A DNA stretch of 64,000 bases from Liolophura sinensis (GCF_032854445.1 NC_088302.1:25185788-25249787), one strand, 5' to 3'. Positions 37,047-48,231 are shown, counted from the first letter of the stretch. Program-made: numbers and translations. The notes: a model not told the origin generated them from the letters alone.

Positions 37047-37719
37047 AGTCACAGTAGAATGCACAGAATGCAACAAAAGAGAGGCTGTACAGAGTCCAGT
37101 TAAGGGCACCATCGCCAGAATCTAGAAATTATTTTAGGCAGAATTTTGGCTAATAATAAAAAAGAAACCCCTGTATGTACGAGCACTCATAGTGACAAGA
37201 GAATATAACAGCAGTCAGACAGTACAGAGTCTTACCACACTGAGGTCTTGGAGACATTTATACCTGAAAAAAAATAAATTAAAAAAAATAAAATAAAACG
37301 TTTCCTGTACACCTAAGTGATCATTCAATCAACAGTTAAACAACTGACGGAATGGGTTTAAATTAACAATTTCCATCTTCCTGTGAGATGTATACCCACT
37401 TACACAGCGATCGATATAAAATCCGGCTGAAAAAAGCTAGGCCAAAGGGAATTAGCAAATGGTTTGGGAACGTTTTTCAGAAGAGCGGATGTGTAATGTT
37501 TAATTCATGCCTTACGTGTAGTTCGGTTTGGGTAGCAGGTTTTGGCTGAAGTGAAAATTAAGAGAACTTTGACCAATGATCTTTGCGATCAAGGGATTAA
37601 CAAGTGAGAGATTTTAATACGATTGGCAATACACGAAACAGGCGTGAAACGGAGAGAAGCGTATGCTATCGGTGACATTGACATTGACCTATACGCTACA
37701 TTGAAGGGATCTTGATACT

Positions 37720-37900
37720 TAGGGTGAGAAACCAAACACGCGTGACAGAGAGAGAGAGGCACATGATGTCGGTGACAACAGTACATACACAACTTAACAC
37801 AATAGAGATGTTGATGGCAGCGACAAAGTACGTAGCACACGTGGCAGAGAGAGAGAGTGAGGCGTGTAATGTCAGTGATATTACGCCTGTGACAACTGGG
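37720..37900 (+). repeat. ~104-bp tandem repeat inside array copy D (2 units)
   Basis: GATGTCGGTG at 37764 and the variant AATGTCAGTG at 37868. Same unit as in copy C but one unit fewer, so the number changed after duplication. Confidence 0.85.
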
Positions 37901-39737
37901 TCATTTTCACTTACAAAAAAATACCCCGATATCACTAACGTTTGCAGCTGAAGACAGTATTTTCGAGTCATGTAGTAAGACTACATTACGTAATCTAAAG
38001 CCCTTAAATATTGATGCCGTACAACAACTCCAGTTTAATTTAAAGAATGCATGAAAGGTACAGTGAGGTTACGGATGAAGACATATAATGGCTTCCCTAA
38101 TTCTGGCTCTCCCCCAACAAAGTTTTTTTGACAGTTATCATTGTTGACGTTACCGCAGCAGGCTACCTAATTTCCGAACTGAGCGTTGTAGCATGTCCCC
38201 CCCTCCCCTGTACATATTTAATAGCAAGAGAACTATGCTCATTTTAAAACTTATAAAACTTGAAGGCGTTTGATTGAATAAGTTGTGACGTAGACTGAAA
38301 TCATCACATAACACGCAGGATCTAACCATTGCTGCAAGGCGAGATATGTAAGCGCCATATTTATGCAGGACCCATCAGTATATTGTTGTCCAAGTAAGGA
38401 TAATTTACAATGCCAAAATTTAAACTATCTCCGTTGTCATAAAGCCTACGAAAGAGGATACCATTTGAAGGTTATGTGGTGTCCTTTAAATCCAGCGAAA
38501 GTGGATATATATCTTTCACAGCTCTTGCGATATATGAATTGTTTAAAAACAGCAGATCAACCGTCTACTAAGAACCGATTCTAGTCACTTGGAACTAACT
38601 GTTTCGGAAGTACAATTCAAAGTTTTCACATTTTCTATGAGGTGTGAGGAAAGAGGGTCTATAGCACTCATTACTTGGTGAGAACCAGCCATTCCTCAGA
38701 GGTCAACGGCAATGACAGGGCAATAACAACATATGTTCTATAACACATCACGCAAGACGTGACAGCAAGCTTGGAATTTATTTGGGTAACATAGTGTGGG
38801 CGAGCCAGCATTATTGAATCCTTTCCAAGTTTGATCAAATAATTAAGAATTCTAGCGATAGAGGTGTCTACAGCGGAAGCAATTCCTCAGCAACCGGATT
38901 ACCAAATATACAGTACCGCTTTAGGGCTGTTGTTACCATTTCCGCATTTTACTTCATTTACCTATTAGCCTTTAAGAATCAGGTGCTCATTTGGCAATGT
39001 GATATGTATTCCAACACCCGCGAATCTAACATAAATTGGCTTTCCCCACTCACAGTCAGCCTACTGGATATTTTTGGATGAAAACAGAAAGAAACGAAGT
39101 TCACATTTGATGGCGCGGGTCTCAACTACACGGCGTTGTGCGAGCGTATTGATCCTGAGAAAAATAACATGTATCGCTAAAAACGGGGTAGAATATCAAC
39201 TAAATCATGAAACAAAAAAAATGTTTTGCAAGACACACATGCTTGACTAGACTGTTTCGACGGTATATGTGCATGTGCATCAATCGTCTCTCACACCTGG
39301 TGATTACCTCATTGTGCCTCCCTGAACTATCATTGATTCGGGACAACATAAGACACGCTATCCTCCTTGTCTACAACTGTGGAATAATGACCGCATGGAT
39401 CAGCTATAACCTAATTGTAATTGTATTCCGGTCAAACACGCCCGAAACACGTGGTCAACTGCTTTCTGAAGATGAAACAAGATGCCAAGGTGAAAGTAAT
39501 TCCAGCAGACGGAGTGATGTTGACAGCACCGGATGATCTGCTCTGATACAAATTGAATTATTTCAATCGCTTATCACCCAACAAGACACGGTGTGCCGTA
39601 AAATTTGGAAAAAGAAATGGAATAGTGAATTCCATTTGCAGCATATTCGCTCACTTTGTGTCGACTTTCTTTTCCTTTTCCTCCCTTTTTTCCCTGAAAT
39701 TTTCAATAACAGCAATTTCGGTAACACACCCACAGCT

Positions 39738-39905
39738 TTCGAGCGCAGTACAAGGTCTCAGATCCAACTGACGCTGACTTCCTATCCCGTCGTACTTGGG
39801 AAGGTCTAACAGCAACCTGCGGATGGTCGTGGATTTCCCCTGGGCTCTGCTCGGTTTCCTCTCAACGTAATGTTTGCCCCCGTAGTACAAATAAATCATA
39901 CCCGA
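39738..39905 (+). mobile_element. SINE (family 1) remnant in array copy D (block V)
   Basis: CTGACTTCCTATCCCGTCGT, GGGAAGGTCTAACAGCAACC, TGCGGATGGTCGTGG and GGGCTCTGCTCGGTTTCCTC are well preserved. The head and 3' end are damaged. It sits in the same block position as the SINEs at 27760 and 29818. Confidence 0.85.
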
Positions 39906-41050
39906 GGGCCACCTAAAGAACCTGTGAAATAAATAGGAAAACAAATAAATATACAGCACGATTGAAATTCTAACCAAGGCAATTTTAACTGTTGGAATCA
40001 CTTCAGAGGAACGGAATATGTGTAGTTAGCTGATTACAGCTTAAGTGTTCTGTAAGACTTTGGCTTGTTTATACAGCAAATACGGTAGGTCGACGGGTGC
40101 CCAGCCAAATTATTGGAGAATGTTACTTGCCTCTAATGTAGATATTTCCTAAATGATGAAAGCTTGCATGAAAGAGAGGATCTTCTGTCGTATGTTAAAT
40201 ACATGAGCAGCAGATACATTACAGCGATGGATGGAGAAGCGAGCTTGAGAAATGTCGCCCTCGGAGCCTGTGTAAATCGCCTTTGTCTCTGTCACAGATC
40301 TGCTTGATGGAAATCAAATTATCCCCATGGCTTTCACTGACATTATACTAGTTTACTATCATAGTAATAACAGAAGGAAATAGCAAGGATCTATTTTGAT
40401 ATTAAACAGTGTCAGCATCCGACGTCCCGCTGATTCTTTTGATTTTCCATAACATATGAAGTTTTAATAATAACCGCCATTACACCATCCATCTTCGTCA
40501 CTTTGGCAACTGATTTATTTTGTGGCGCTTTCTGTCTGTCGAATCGCCAGTGTATGACTGAAATATTTCCGATGTGATCACGTTATGCCAAAATCATATA
40601 TGTATTATTTGTGTTGAAATCTTGGGGGTTTTTTTTCGTGTCTTGCAATATTACTTCCAAAAAAAACTGATTCAAAACTCAGGTTATAAAAAAAATATAA
40701 AAACGGTCAAGTACCGATTGTCGTCTGCTTGGAAATTATTACCAAAATAGCTGTATCGTACTTTGTTGATCTTCTGCAGCTCACGTGGAAAACGTTCTAC
40801 CGAGGAAAGAGCGTAGGACAGTGGAATAATAAAACAGGTTTTCATTCCATTTCTTACAACAGAGCTATTTCACATCATTAGGCCAACTAACAATTTTTAT
40901 GCACTGAACTAGTCTTGGTTTTCGATTTTAATCCGGTCCATTTCAAATGCTGTTAACTGTGTATTGTGTTTATCACATGTCTGGTATGACAGGATGTATG
41001 GTTTCATCGCCCCATGCATTTCTGCACTCCAGGCGTGGAATCTCATCTTT

Positions 41051-41213
41051 AAATATAGTAATGACTGCCACTATTTTCACAAGGACCTGGTGCAGGTTAA
41101 TATATCAAGAAAAATAACTAAATTACCCGGGGTGTGTACGCTGACGGATCATAGGATTAAACAGTAATAGTCACGTGATATAATAATTATTACATTGCAA
41201 TATTATTTAAGTT
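41051..41213. other. anonymous DNA at end of the array
   Basis: Weak resemblance to the end of copy B (31020-31140) fades here. No feature supported. Confidence 0.4.
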
Positions 41214-41362
41214 AGTATGTATGTATGTATGTATGTATGGTTAAGGTTTTACGTCATATGACGACGAGGACTCATTAAGTTTGTGTGTATCTATACCGTG
41301 TCTTCTTGTGGCAGGGCGAGCCTCTGGCGCTGACATTCTAACCCCTTGGCCGCGGTCCCAAG
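41214..41362 (-). mobile_element. SINE (family 3-like) with TATG tail, minus
   Basis: On the plus strand, a short GTAT array (41214-41240) precedes TTTTACGTCATATGACGACG, then TCTTCTTGTGGCAGGGCGAG. In the element sense a tRNA-like head, GCGGCCAAGGGGTTAGAATG, lies at the far end. The middle of the element appears deleted. The simple-sequence tail TATG is adjacent, as at 13.2-13.6 kb. Confidence 0.65.
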
Positions 41363-41504
41363 CACAGAATTAGGGCGTCTGCCTGGCAAACGTATCCCGA
41401 ATTTAGCCGTGCCTAGGATTCAAAACTGCAATGTACTCATACTTAAAGTTTGACTAATTATCTGTCAGCCTTATGCCTATTTCTGACTTCCGTCTGCAAT
41501 TACC

Positions 41505-41711
41505 ATGGGTTTATATTTCTACAGAAATAAACCACATTTTTTTATACGTATGAAATTTGCAATACCAACATCGCTATATCACAAAAGGAGTAATTTCAAC
41601 AGATTAGGTGACACCGGTAATTATCTGTGGACCCTAAAGCGTCATTTGAACTGGATTGGTCACGTGGAAATAAGAAGAACTCGTGACAAAATGCTCTCGA
41701 TACCAGAATGA
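41505..41711 (+). pseudogene. possible LINE C-terminal relic (weak)
   Basis: A 68-codon frame contains LKRHLNWIGHVEIRRTRDKM. It resembles the W-GHV-R pattern found near the C-terminus of many non-LTR retrotransposon polyproteins. There is no reverse transcriptase nearby. Chance or a different origin is possible. Confidence 0.2.
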
Positions 41712-41889
41712 AACGTGAGATATTAGATGATATACGTAAGAATTCGCCCACACCAATCTTTACAGACGTCTGATGATTCAGTTAAAGGGGCGCTACAGTA
41801 AGAGAAGAGCACAGGTTACCAGTATGCAAAAGCTGTACATTTAACACCTGCAAATGATCATGTTTAACAGTTGACATCACCTTTTCATT

Positions 41890-42005
41890 TTTTTTTACCA
41901 GTGGCATACCACTTACTCCATTTATATACTACGGCGGCCTGCATTATGGTGACAGGAAACCGGGTATAGCCCGCAGATTTCTGGCAGACCCTCTCACGTA
42001 GGTAA
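41890..42005 (-). mobile_element. diverged SINE (family 1) fragment, minus
   Basis: ACTACGGCGGCCTGCATTAT, GACAGGAAACCGGG and ATTTCTGGCAGACCCTCTCA are recognisable. The head is missing and the tail poorly preserved. Confidence 0.75.
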
Positions 42006-42553
42006 CCCTGTATGGCCAGTGATGGCCATATAACAGCTAAACGAATTGAGAAGATTCAAATATACTGCCACAAACTGCTCAGTAAATTTTTGAATGGACA
42101 TTACGAGTGTGTAGTATGCTACGATGACACCTGCTAATACTGTTACAGCTGTGAAGCACCTGCCCCGATCTTGGGTTACGATATATGGTTCTTTTGCATG
42201 AAAACTCACCCGTTCTCCTAGGACTGAATGATGCGGAATAACGGCGACACTTCCAGGAGGTCAAATGAAGGTGAAGGTTATATGCAATGTCACGTATCGT
42301 GTTCTCGAAATCTTGATCTTTATAGAGTTCACTACACGAATATTTATAAACAAAAAAACAAAGACAATACTAAGTTCTAAAAGCAACTTCGTACAAAATA
42401 TACACGAGATGTGTACCACAGGCACACATTATCTGTAACAAATTTACGCATTAATGTGTACCTTACATTCATCACTTTTATGTAACTACACTTTTAATGT
42501 GCACCAAATTGTGTACAGGTGTTTACAATGCAAGCTACACAAACACATGTGTA

Positions 42554-42899
42554 CAAAAACGGTACACCGGCCCTGATAGCACGTAGAGGGTGCGCTTCGG
42601 GAGCGGTAGATCCAGGGTCATTCCTGGGTCGAGTCACACCTAGGACTTTAAAAGAGGAAGTTGTAACTTCCTTGCTTGGGGTTCAGCATGAAGGGGATAG
42701 TACAACATCTGGTTGACCCGTATCAGTATAATGGCTCGAGCAGCACTATATAAAAGAGCTGAGGAAATTTATTCTTCAACAAGGAGGCACATTACATGCA
42801 CTCTAAGGATTCCTTCGTCGTCATATGAGTGAAAAATTGTTAAGTACGGCTCTAAACCCCAAGCACTCACTCACTCAAAAACGGTACACACTGGCATTT
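42554..42899 (+). mobile_element. full-length SINE (family 2), perfect 14-bp TSD
   Basis: The element proper is 42568-42885. CAAAAACGGTACAC flanks it at 42554-42567 and 42886-42899. Head GCGCTTCGGGAGCGGTAGAT then TCCTGGGTCGAGTCACACC; body with GGAAGTTGTAACTTCC and CAACAAGGAGGCACATTACA; 3' end TCTAAACCCCAAGCACTCAC. It is the same family as 36713-37032, in the opposite orientation. The middle is shorter than in that copy around the GCAGCACTATA part. Confidence 0.95.
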
Positions 42900-43740
42900 A
42901 GAGAAGAATGAGTAAGAATGAGAAGTAATATGTGGAATTTTACTAATGACTATACTGCCAATAGACCTATAGGTGTGTTAGAGATCAAATAGCTAGAGTG
43001 GCTTTAGTGCATTTTTGTATCAATACGACACGCTTCGCAATCCAGCTCACACCGGCATTGCAACAGTAGATGCAAACGGTCCACCGTTAATTTCATTAGG
43101 CACCAGCTATATAAAAGGACAGGTTGTCGCCAACTATGTATATTTCATATTTTATACATGGTTCAAGCTGCCCTCATTTGTATTTGCATGTGTCCAGTTT
43201 CAACGAATTGAGAAGTTTCTAACTAATAAGTTGATAAATAATATCAACAAGAATGGACGCAATTTTCCATCCATCTAAAGAACTGTGGGTCCATAAAAAT
43301 TTCTAATCAGATGGGAAATCAAGTCTTATTTTATGGGTTTGACGCTTTGATCTAAAAAAATTTATTCAAAGTTTATAAATTGTTATATTCACCTTTCCAC
43401 GATCGGGATCGAAATTAAGAGCAGCATATTTTTACCATTATACTTAATGTTATTATCCTTAGCATGAGATAATTATGGGATAGAACCAGCGTCTCAGGGG
43501 TATTATTCTGATCTTTTATATATAGGATTTAACCTAAACACATTGTAAATATTTTAGTGAACAAATTGATGAATGAGTGAATTCACGAATGCTGTGTCAA
43601 TATAATTGAATTTTATACGGGACATCAAAGGATGGACAATTTCATTCAGAAGTGACATTAAACGTCGTATGGGAAATATACCCTAATCGTCTTGCGGGAT
43701 CAAGAGTGACCCGTCCTTACTCTTGATTTGGTATCATCCT
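42900..43740. other. anonymous non-coding DNA
   Basis: An 87-codon frame at 43015-43278 has no recognisable domain. Nothing else supported. Confidence 0.45.
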
Positions 43741-43832
43741 GGACTCGTTTGTCTCATATTCCAGCTCCGTTGTAGACGTAAAATACTGCTGAATAAGGTT
43801 TTAAACATCAACCAGATGAAATAAATAAAATA
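43741..43832 (+). mobile_element. diverged SINE-like 3' tail
   Basis: CCAGCTCCGTTGTAGACG, AAATACTGCTGAATAAGG, TTTTAAACATCAACC and an AAATAAATAAAAT tail follow the general family 1-like 3' pattern. Confidence 0.5.
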
Positions 43833-43943
43833 TTTAGGACTTTCTCGTCTTTATGTATATTGCAATTTGTGTTAGTATCATCGCTATGTTTGCGCATGCT
43901 TTCAAGGAAAGGTTTTAAAAAACATACAGTTTGTCCCTTACAT

Positions 43944-44142
43944 CGACTTGAATGAATGAACGAATGCTTGGGGTTTAACATCGTAACGACAATTTTCCCA
44001 TCATATGACGACGAGGAGTAATTAAGTGTGTGTACATATACGGTATCTTCTTGTGGCAGGGCGAGTCCATGTTGCCAAATTATTGCCATCACTGAAGTAT
44101 CATGCCGAAGCCACCAGACCTGACACCCCCACCCAGTCAAAT
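43944..44142 (-). mobile_element. SINE (family 3), 3' portion, minus
   Basis: GCTTGGGGTTTAACATCGTA, CATCATATGACGACGAGGAG, TCTTCTTGTGGCAGGGCGAG and a CCACCAGACCTGACACCC part. It shares its last ~60 bases (in the element sense) with family 2 but has a different body. The head is absent. The 125-codon minus frame across it is incidental. Confidence 0.75.
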
Positions 44143-44249
44143 TAAGGAAACATGACTGATCGAACACACGCACCCACCCATACACCCTCGATAAAAACCG
44201 AACTCAAGAATGTACTGATGAATAGTATCACAATTAACATGATTAACAG

Positions 44250-44477
44250 AGGAAAATGGATCAACTGTGGGTTTTTTATAGTTGTTTAGAGATTTACGGA
44301 TGTCAACCTGTGTGTAATTCGTGGGTAGCGGTGTGTACTTCTGATGGAATTAAAGTACAGGATGTAAAATGGTACGGTGTGCGAGGCGCGCACATCTATC
44401 TCCCACGTGATGGAAAAAAGAAGGTGCATGTGCAAATGATGTTAAGAACTTTTTCAAGCTTTGAAGACAGCGACTGA
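44250..44477 (+). pseudogene. exon-like frame with Ig-fold-like pattern (tentative)
   Basis: Open from a possible acceptor AACAG at 44245-44249 to TGA at 44477. The translation contains VAVCTSDG, then VQDVKWYG eleven residues after the Cys, then LRTFSSFEDSD. This C-x(11)-W ... L-x-F-x(3)-EDSD order is what an immunoglobulin domain shows before its DxGxYxC end. A stop comes directly after EDSD. In the next frame EGKSAS follows, so one base may be inserted and the second Cys is not seen. It is a decayed exon, or chance. It lies upstream of the better exon at 48686 on the same strand. Confidence 0.22.
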
Positions 44478-45489
44478 AGGAAAGTCCGCCTCTCATGTTA
44501 AAGATGGCAACTATGGTAATATGACCCTACCACATGCCAACTGTCACGCTGTCGTCATTGCCCCGGATTTACTCGCTGTACTGCAGTCTTTCATATCATA
44601 TTGCTTTCTGTGATGTTTAAAATGTCCACTGCAGTAAAGTGTGCCCTACATATGTTTATGTTTTAGATAAATCGCAAACTCTAGGAAATGTGGAACAAGT
44701 ATTTATTGAAAGTAATGTAAAGTACACTCAGACCTTAAAGATAAATGTTGTTGGCGTCTGTAAATGCATCCGTTGCCATGTGAAAAAAAAAAAAGATTAA
44801 TTATGATAAGATGCTGCCGGGCAGATGTGCTCTTAATTCTAATTTGTAGATTTTTCTGATTAATGTACATAGTGTGCCCCATTTATCATCTCACTTCCAA
44901 AGTTGGTGGGTTTTATTTTGAAGTTTATATAAATTATTTAAATGCTGGGGATCTCTATATATCTTTATGTCACTAAAGTCACAAATCTATCAGCCAAAGG
45001 AAGGTATGTCAACATCCAAAAAGACTAGAAAATGCAGCGTCGTATTTTAACAGTTTTCATTTGTATCTTGTTCAACACAAACCGGCTACACAAGTAAGCA
45101 CATTAGAGACAGTTGTTAATAGAAATGTAGATATCCAGGAATGAATATGTTCAGTGTTTAGAAAGTCATGCGTACAAAAGCGACAGTCTATTAGTGGCGA
45201 TGTGGCAGTTATAAATACCTTTTGACAATTTTCTTGCCTCCGAGCGTTCCCTATATCAGTACCGTGGGCCTGGTGTAACGATTCATGGAATTGATCACTT
45301 CCTGGGACTAAACTACGGATCTACGTGTCAATCGTTATGCACAAGCGATCAGCTAATGAGTTTTTCAGCATAGGATTTGCATGCAGCTTTATTTTGTAAC
45401 ATCCGCTGTCTATTTGCTTTGTAACACAGTTTGCAGATGGCCGTAATATGACAATACATAATTTCCACCGGAAGCTCTGTCAGACGATA
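44478..45489. other. anonymous non-coding DNA
   Basis: No supported feature. Confidence 0.4.
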
Positions 45490-45528
45490 TTGTATTTATT
45501 TGTTTGATTGGTGTTTTACTTAAGAATA
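45490..45528 (-). mobile_element. SINE (family 1) tail scrap, minus
   Basis: TGTATTTATTTGTTTGATTG then GTGTTTTAC and TTAAGAATAT; about 40 bases remain. Confidence 0.7.
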
Positions 45529-45692
45529 TAGATGATATTGTAAAATATGTGTTATGAAGCGTTGTCTGAAACACAATGTTTTTTGTAGGTTTTACGGGCA
45601 GTAACAAGCACTATATTATATATGTCTATAATGTACATATTAAGCTTTTTCGTGCTTTTCTACATTCCATCACTGATATATATTTTCCGCAG

Positions 45693-45776
45693 CCGACCAG
45701 TTTAGTCGTTTGCAGGAAGAGTGATCGGACGATTCATACGTTGGAAGGAAATGTCGTTCTTAAAATTCGCCCGTAG
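45693..45776 (+). other. exon-like segment after a good acceptor (tentative)
   Basis: The pyrimidine-rich TATTTTCCGCAG (45681-45692) precedes an in-phase 27-residue frame. It begins PTSLVVCRKSD, contains HTLEGNVVLK and ends at TAG. The length and motif are too short to assign. Confidence 0.15.
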
Positions 45777-47956
45777 GCATATAATACTGGCTCAGTATCC
45801 AGCCTACATTTTAAAATGTTGACGATAGCATTTATTACCATGATTTTCGATGTTTTGATTGCATATCTTCTTAAGATGCTGTGTGTGTTAATCTTTGGGG
45901 TTTTTAAGCTATGAACAGGCTCCAGGTGGCTAACCGTAGCACATTGTGCGTTGGTATAATGCCATAGTTGTTGTTAATTTGCCAACATCTTCTACCAGAA
46001 CGCTGATGACACCCCACTAAGGTGTTTGATGACGGTAGCGTTAGTACGGATGACCGTAACTTTACCCTAGTCTGACAAGTATGACAGGAAAATGTCTTGC
46101 CTTTGACACAGACAAACGCCGACATCACTGACGCAGAAATTAGCAAATGGCTCTCCACGGCACAACATCAAAATCCTGTGTCTATACAGATAATAACCAT
46201 TCTTGCCTCTAAATTAATACCTGAAAATTTATTCTTTGCAAAAAAAATGTCTCCCCGTATACCTGGCCATGACGACACCGTGTCCCCTTTGTTACTAAAA
46301 GGGACAGCGAAAGATCGCCCACTTCTGAAATGGTTAACGCGGATACACTTTAGCATGGTACTTACTATAAATGGGATAAACCAAGCACTAGACAGGTCCG
46401 GTTTCATCACAGTTTCTTAAGTCCAACGAAGGCACAATATTTAGAGTAACTCTAATACTACTAACATCATTGCATTATCACGACGTTGCTACTATTCAAG
46501 CGTATACATGAACGGTAATAAGTATAACAAATACCTGAGACAACTCAATCAGAAGAGGGATTTCACTAGTCACGTGGGACCATTTGCCTACCATCTCACT
46601 GTTTTCGCTGCTCCTGTTTTGCTCGCTGTTGCGTAGCTTTTGTATATTTTCTTTTTGTATAATTGTTAACACCCTGTCATAGCGCTGGTCGCTATATGAC
46701 GAATACACCAGCAATTACTGGGAGCCTCAGATTAAAATCCCACAGAGTTTGGCTGCTATATTTATTTTAACACAAGCTTATTTCCATTTATTGTCAGGGT
46801 ACTAACTAATACGGGCATCGCGATAACTGAAAAGGTAATACGTGCACCATTAGTTAAAGGTACATACATTTATTTACCCAGCGTATATAACCTTACACAC
46901 AATAGCGAATGTAAACGTATAATCGCACATGGTGATAATTTCGATTATGCCTACAATGTGCGTTTGGATTCCGCATGTAAACGTCTTCACTGAGAGGCAC
47001 TACACGTTATAGGGACCTAGTCTCGCATTTGTATCCTGGATCGTGACAAAACTGACCCACTGACCCGGTAAAGTAGGTTATTAGATTTCCATTTTTATGA
47101 ACGGAACCACGAGAGCACATCAAGTCAATTGGGCCAGTGCCGCCTTTCTTCTGGACTCATAAAGTATCCCGTTACGAGAGTGCTAACCTTATTTGAGCCC
47201 CTAAACTAACGGATTATGGACGACTCCCTGTGCGCCACAGCGCAAACGTATGTTTTTAGAGCATCAATACGAGCAAAGTAAAAAAACAAAATGGCTGTCT
47301 CGCTAAAGTGCATAGAGTCTTTACAGAGCCTTGAACGCTTAGCTTAAAGTCTCCCTGCACGTTTCATTGCGAGGAAAAAGCAATAAAAGTTCCTTAATGA
47401 ATGTTAGATACACTTTTCCAAGTCATTGCTCATAATGACTTCATTTTTTTTAGCCTTCCCCTTCGTTTTACACGGTCCTCTCTTCATTCCCAGGAAACGC
47501 CAAAATTATTGCAGATAATTCAGCAACTGGGCATATTATTGATTCGCAATGCAATATGATGTTACGGGCATACCGGAATTTAGCCAAACCTCACTTGATA
47601 TAAATATATGAGTGAGTTGCCTAAGCCATTGTAATCATGTTACAATATGTTGCCAGCCTCTCAACACGGGAAGTTAACCAATAGTCTAGATCATCTGGAA
47701 TAAGATGATTAGCGCACGCATTAGGATACGGTGACCGATGTGGTTGCTCCATTTAAAAATACGTGGTTTGCAAAGCAGGGTCTAAAATTCACTCATTTCT
47801 ACATCCATTATAACATCCAAAATAATGGTCTCTAACAGTTTATGCTGAACCCCATTTATCAAGGCAGTAAAATCGGCGAATTAGATGTTTTGTCAAGTGA
47901 TTCACTCCACTGTGATAGTTTTGATAGAATTTTGATTTAATAATATAGCTGCCATT
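45777..47956. other. anonymous non-coding DNA
   Basis: About 2.2 kb. The frame at 46097-46420 (107 codons) is the longest. It follows a possible acceptor (TTTGACACAG at about 46112), but no domain is recognised. No repeat family seen. Confidence 0.4.
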
Positions 47957-48010
47957 TAAGGAAATGTTCTTGAGTACCGCGTAGAACTCCAATAAAAAAC
48001 ATAAATGAAT
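47957..48010 (+). mobile_element. SINE (family 1) 3' scrap
   Basis: AAATGTTCTTGAGTACCGCG, TAGAACTCCAATAAAAAACA and a short A-rich tail. Confidence 0.7.
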
Positions 48011-48231
48011 ATAATGCCAGAGCTACATGCCGGCATTGGCGTAACTCATCAGCCTGTTGTATCTCCTCTCTCTCAGGATGGAATTTCGAAAATACTAATG
48101 TTCAGGTATGGGTGCGCATTGTTTCACAACTTTTTTTCTGTTTCTTCTGTTCAATATAAAACGAATATTCAAGTACCAAACACGTTGTCTTTGATCATGT
48201 TAATGGTGAACTTCGTTGATGAGACCTAGAT

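Larger units (their letters stand above)
24175..41050 (+). repeat. four-copy segmental tandem array (A-D), ~17 kb
   Basis: Block R occurs at 25690, 27975, 32260 and 37297. Block S occurs at 26435, 28445, 34290 and 38700. Blocks P/Q occur in A, C and D (24175, 31270, 35950). Block U occurs in A, B, D and split in C. Block W occurs in B and D (30160, 40080). Order and orientation are the same in all copies. Copies C and D are closest: block R is roughly 90% or more identical by eye. No ORF is conserved across all copies, so this is a duplicated non-coding segment, a relic gene cluster, or a large unrecognised repeat. Confidence 0.88.
35950..41050 (+). repeat. segmental tandem array, copy D
   Basis: The most complete copy: P (35950-36120), remnants of Q (36220-36410), R (37297-37640), a two-unit ~104-bp repeat (37720-37900), the C/D-shared segment (38090-38470), S (38700-38930), U (39205-39700), V (39738-39905) and W (40080-41050). 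Block T is missing. A family 2 SINE (36713-37032) was inserted after duplication, since no other copy has it. Confidence 0.87.

Noticed and set aside
37600-37900. Possible CRISPR-like array from evenly spaced repeats
   Set aside because: Repeats are about 100 bp, few and eukaryotic in context, with no short identical repeat and unique spacers.
42028-42135. RIEKIQIYCHKLLSKFL-like reading near a LINE-like position
   Set aside because: Similar to the region after LINE reverse transcriptases only over a few residues. The frame is soon broken and no RT motif lies upstream.
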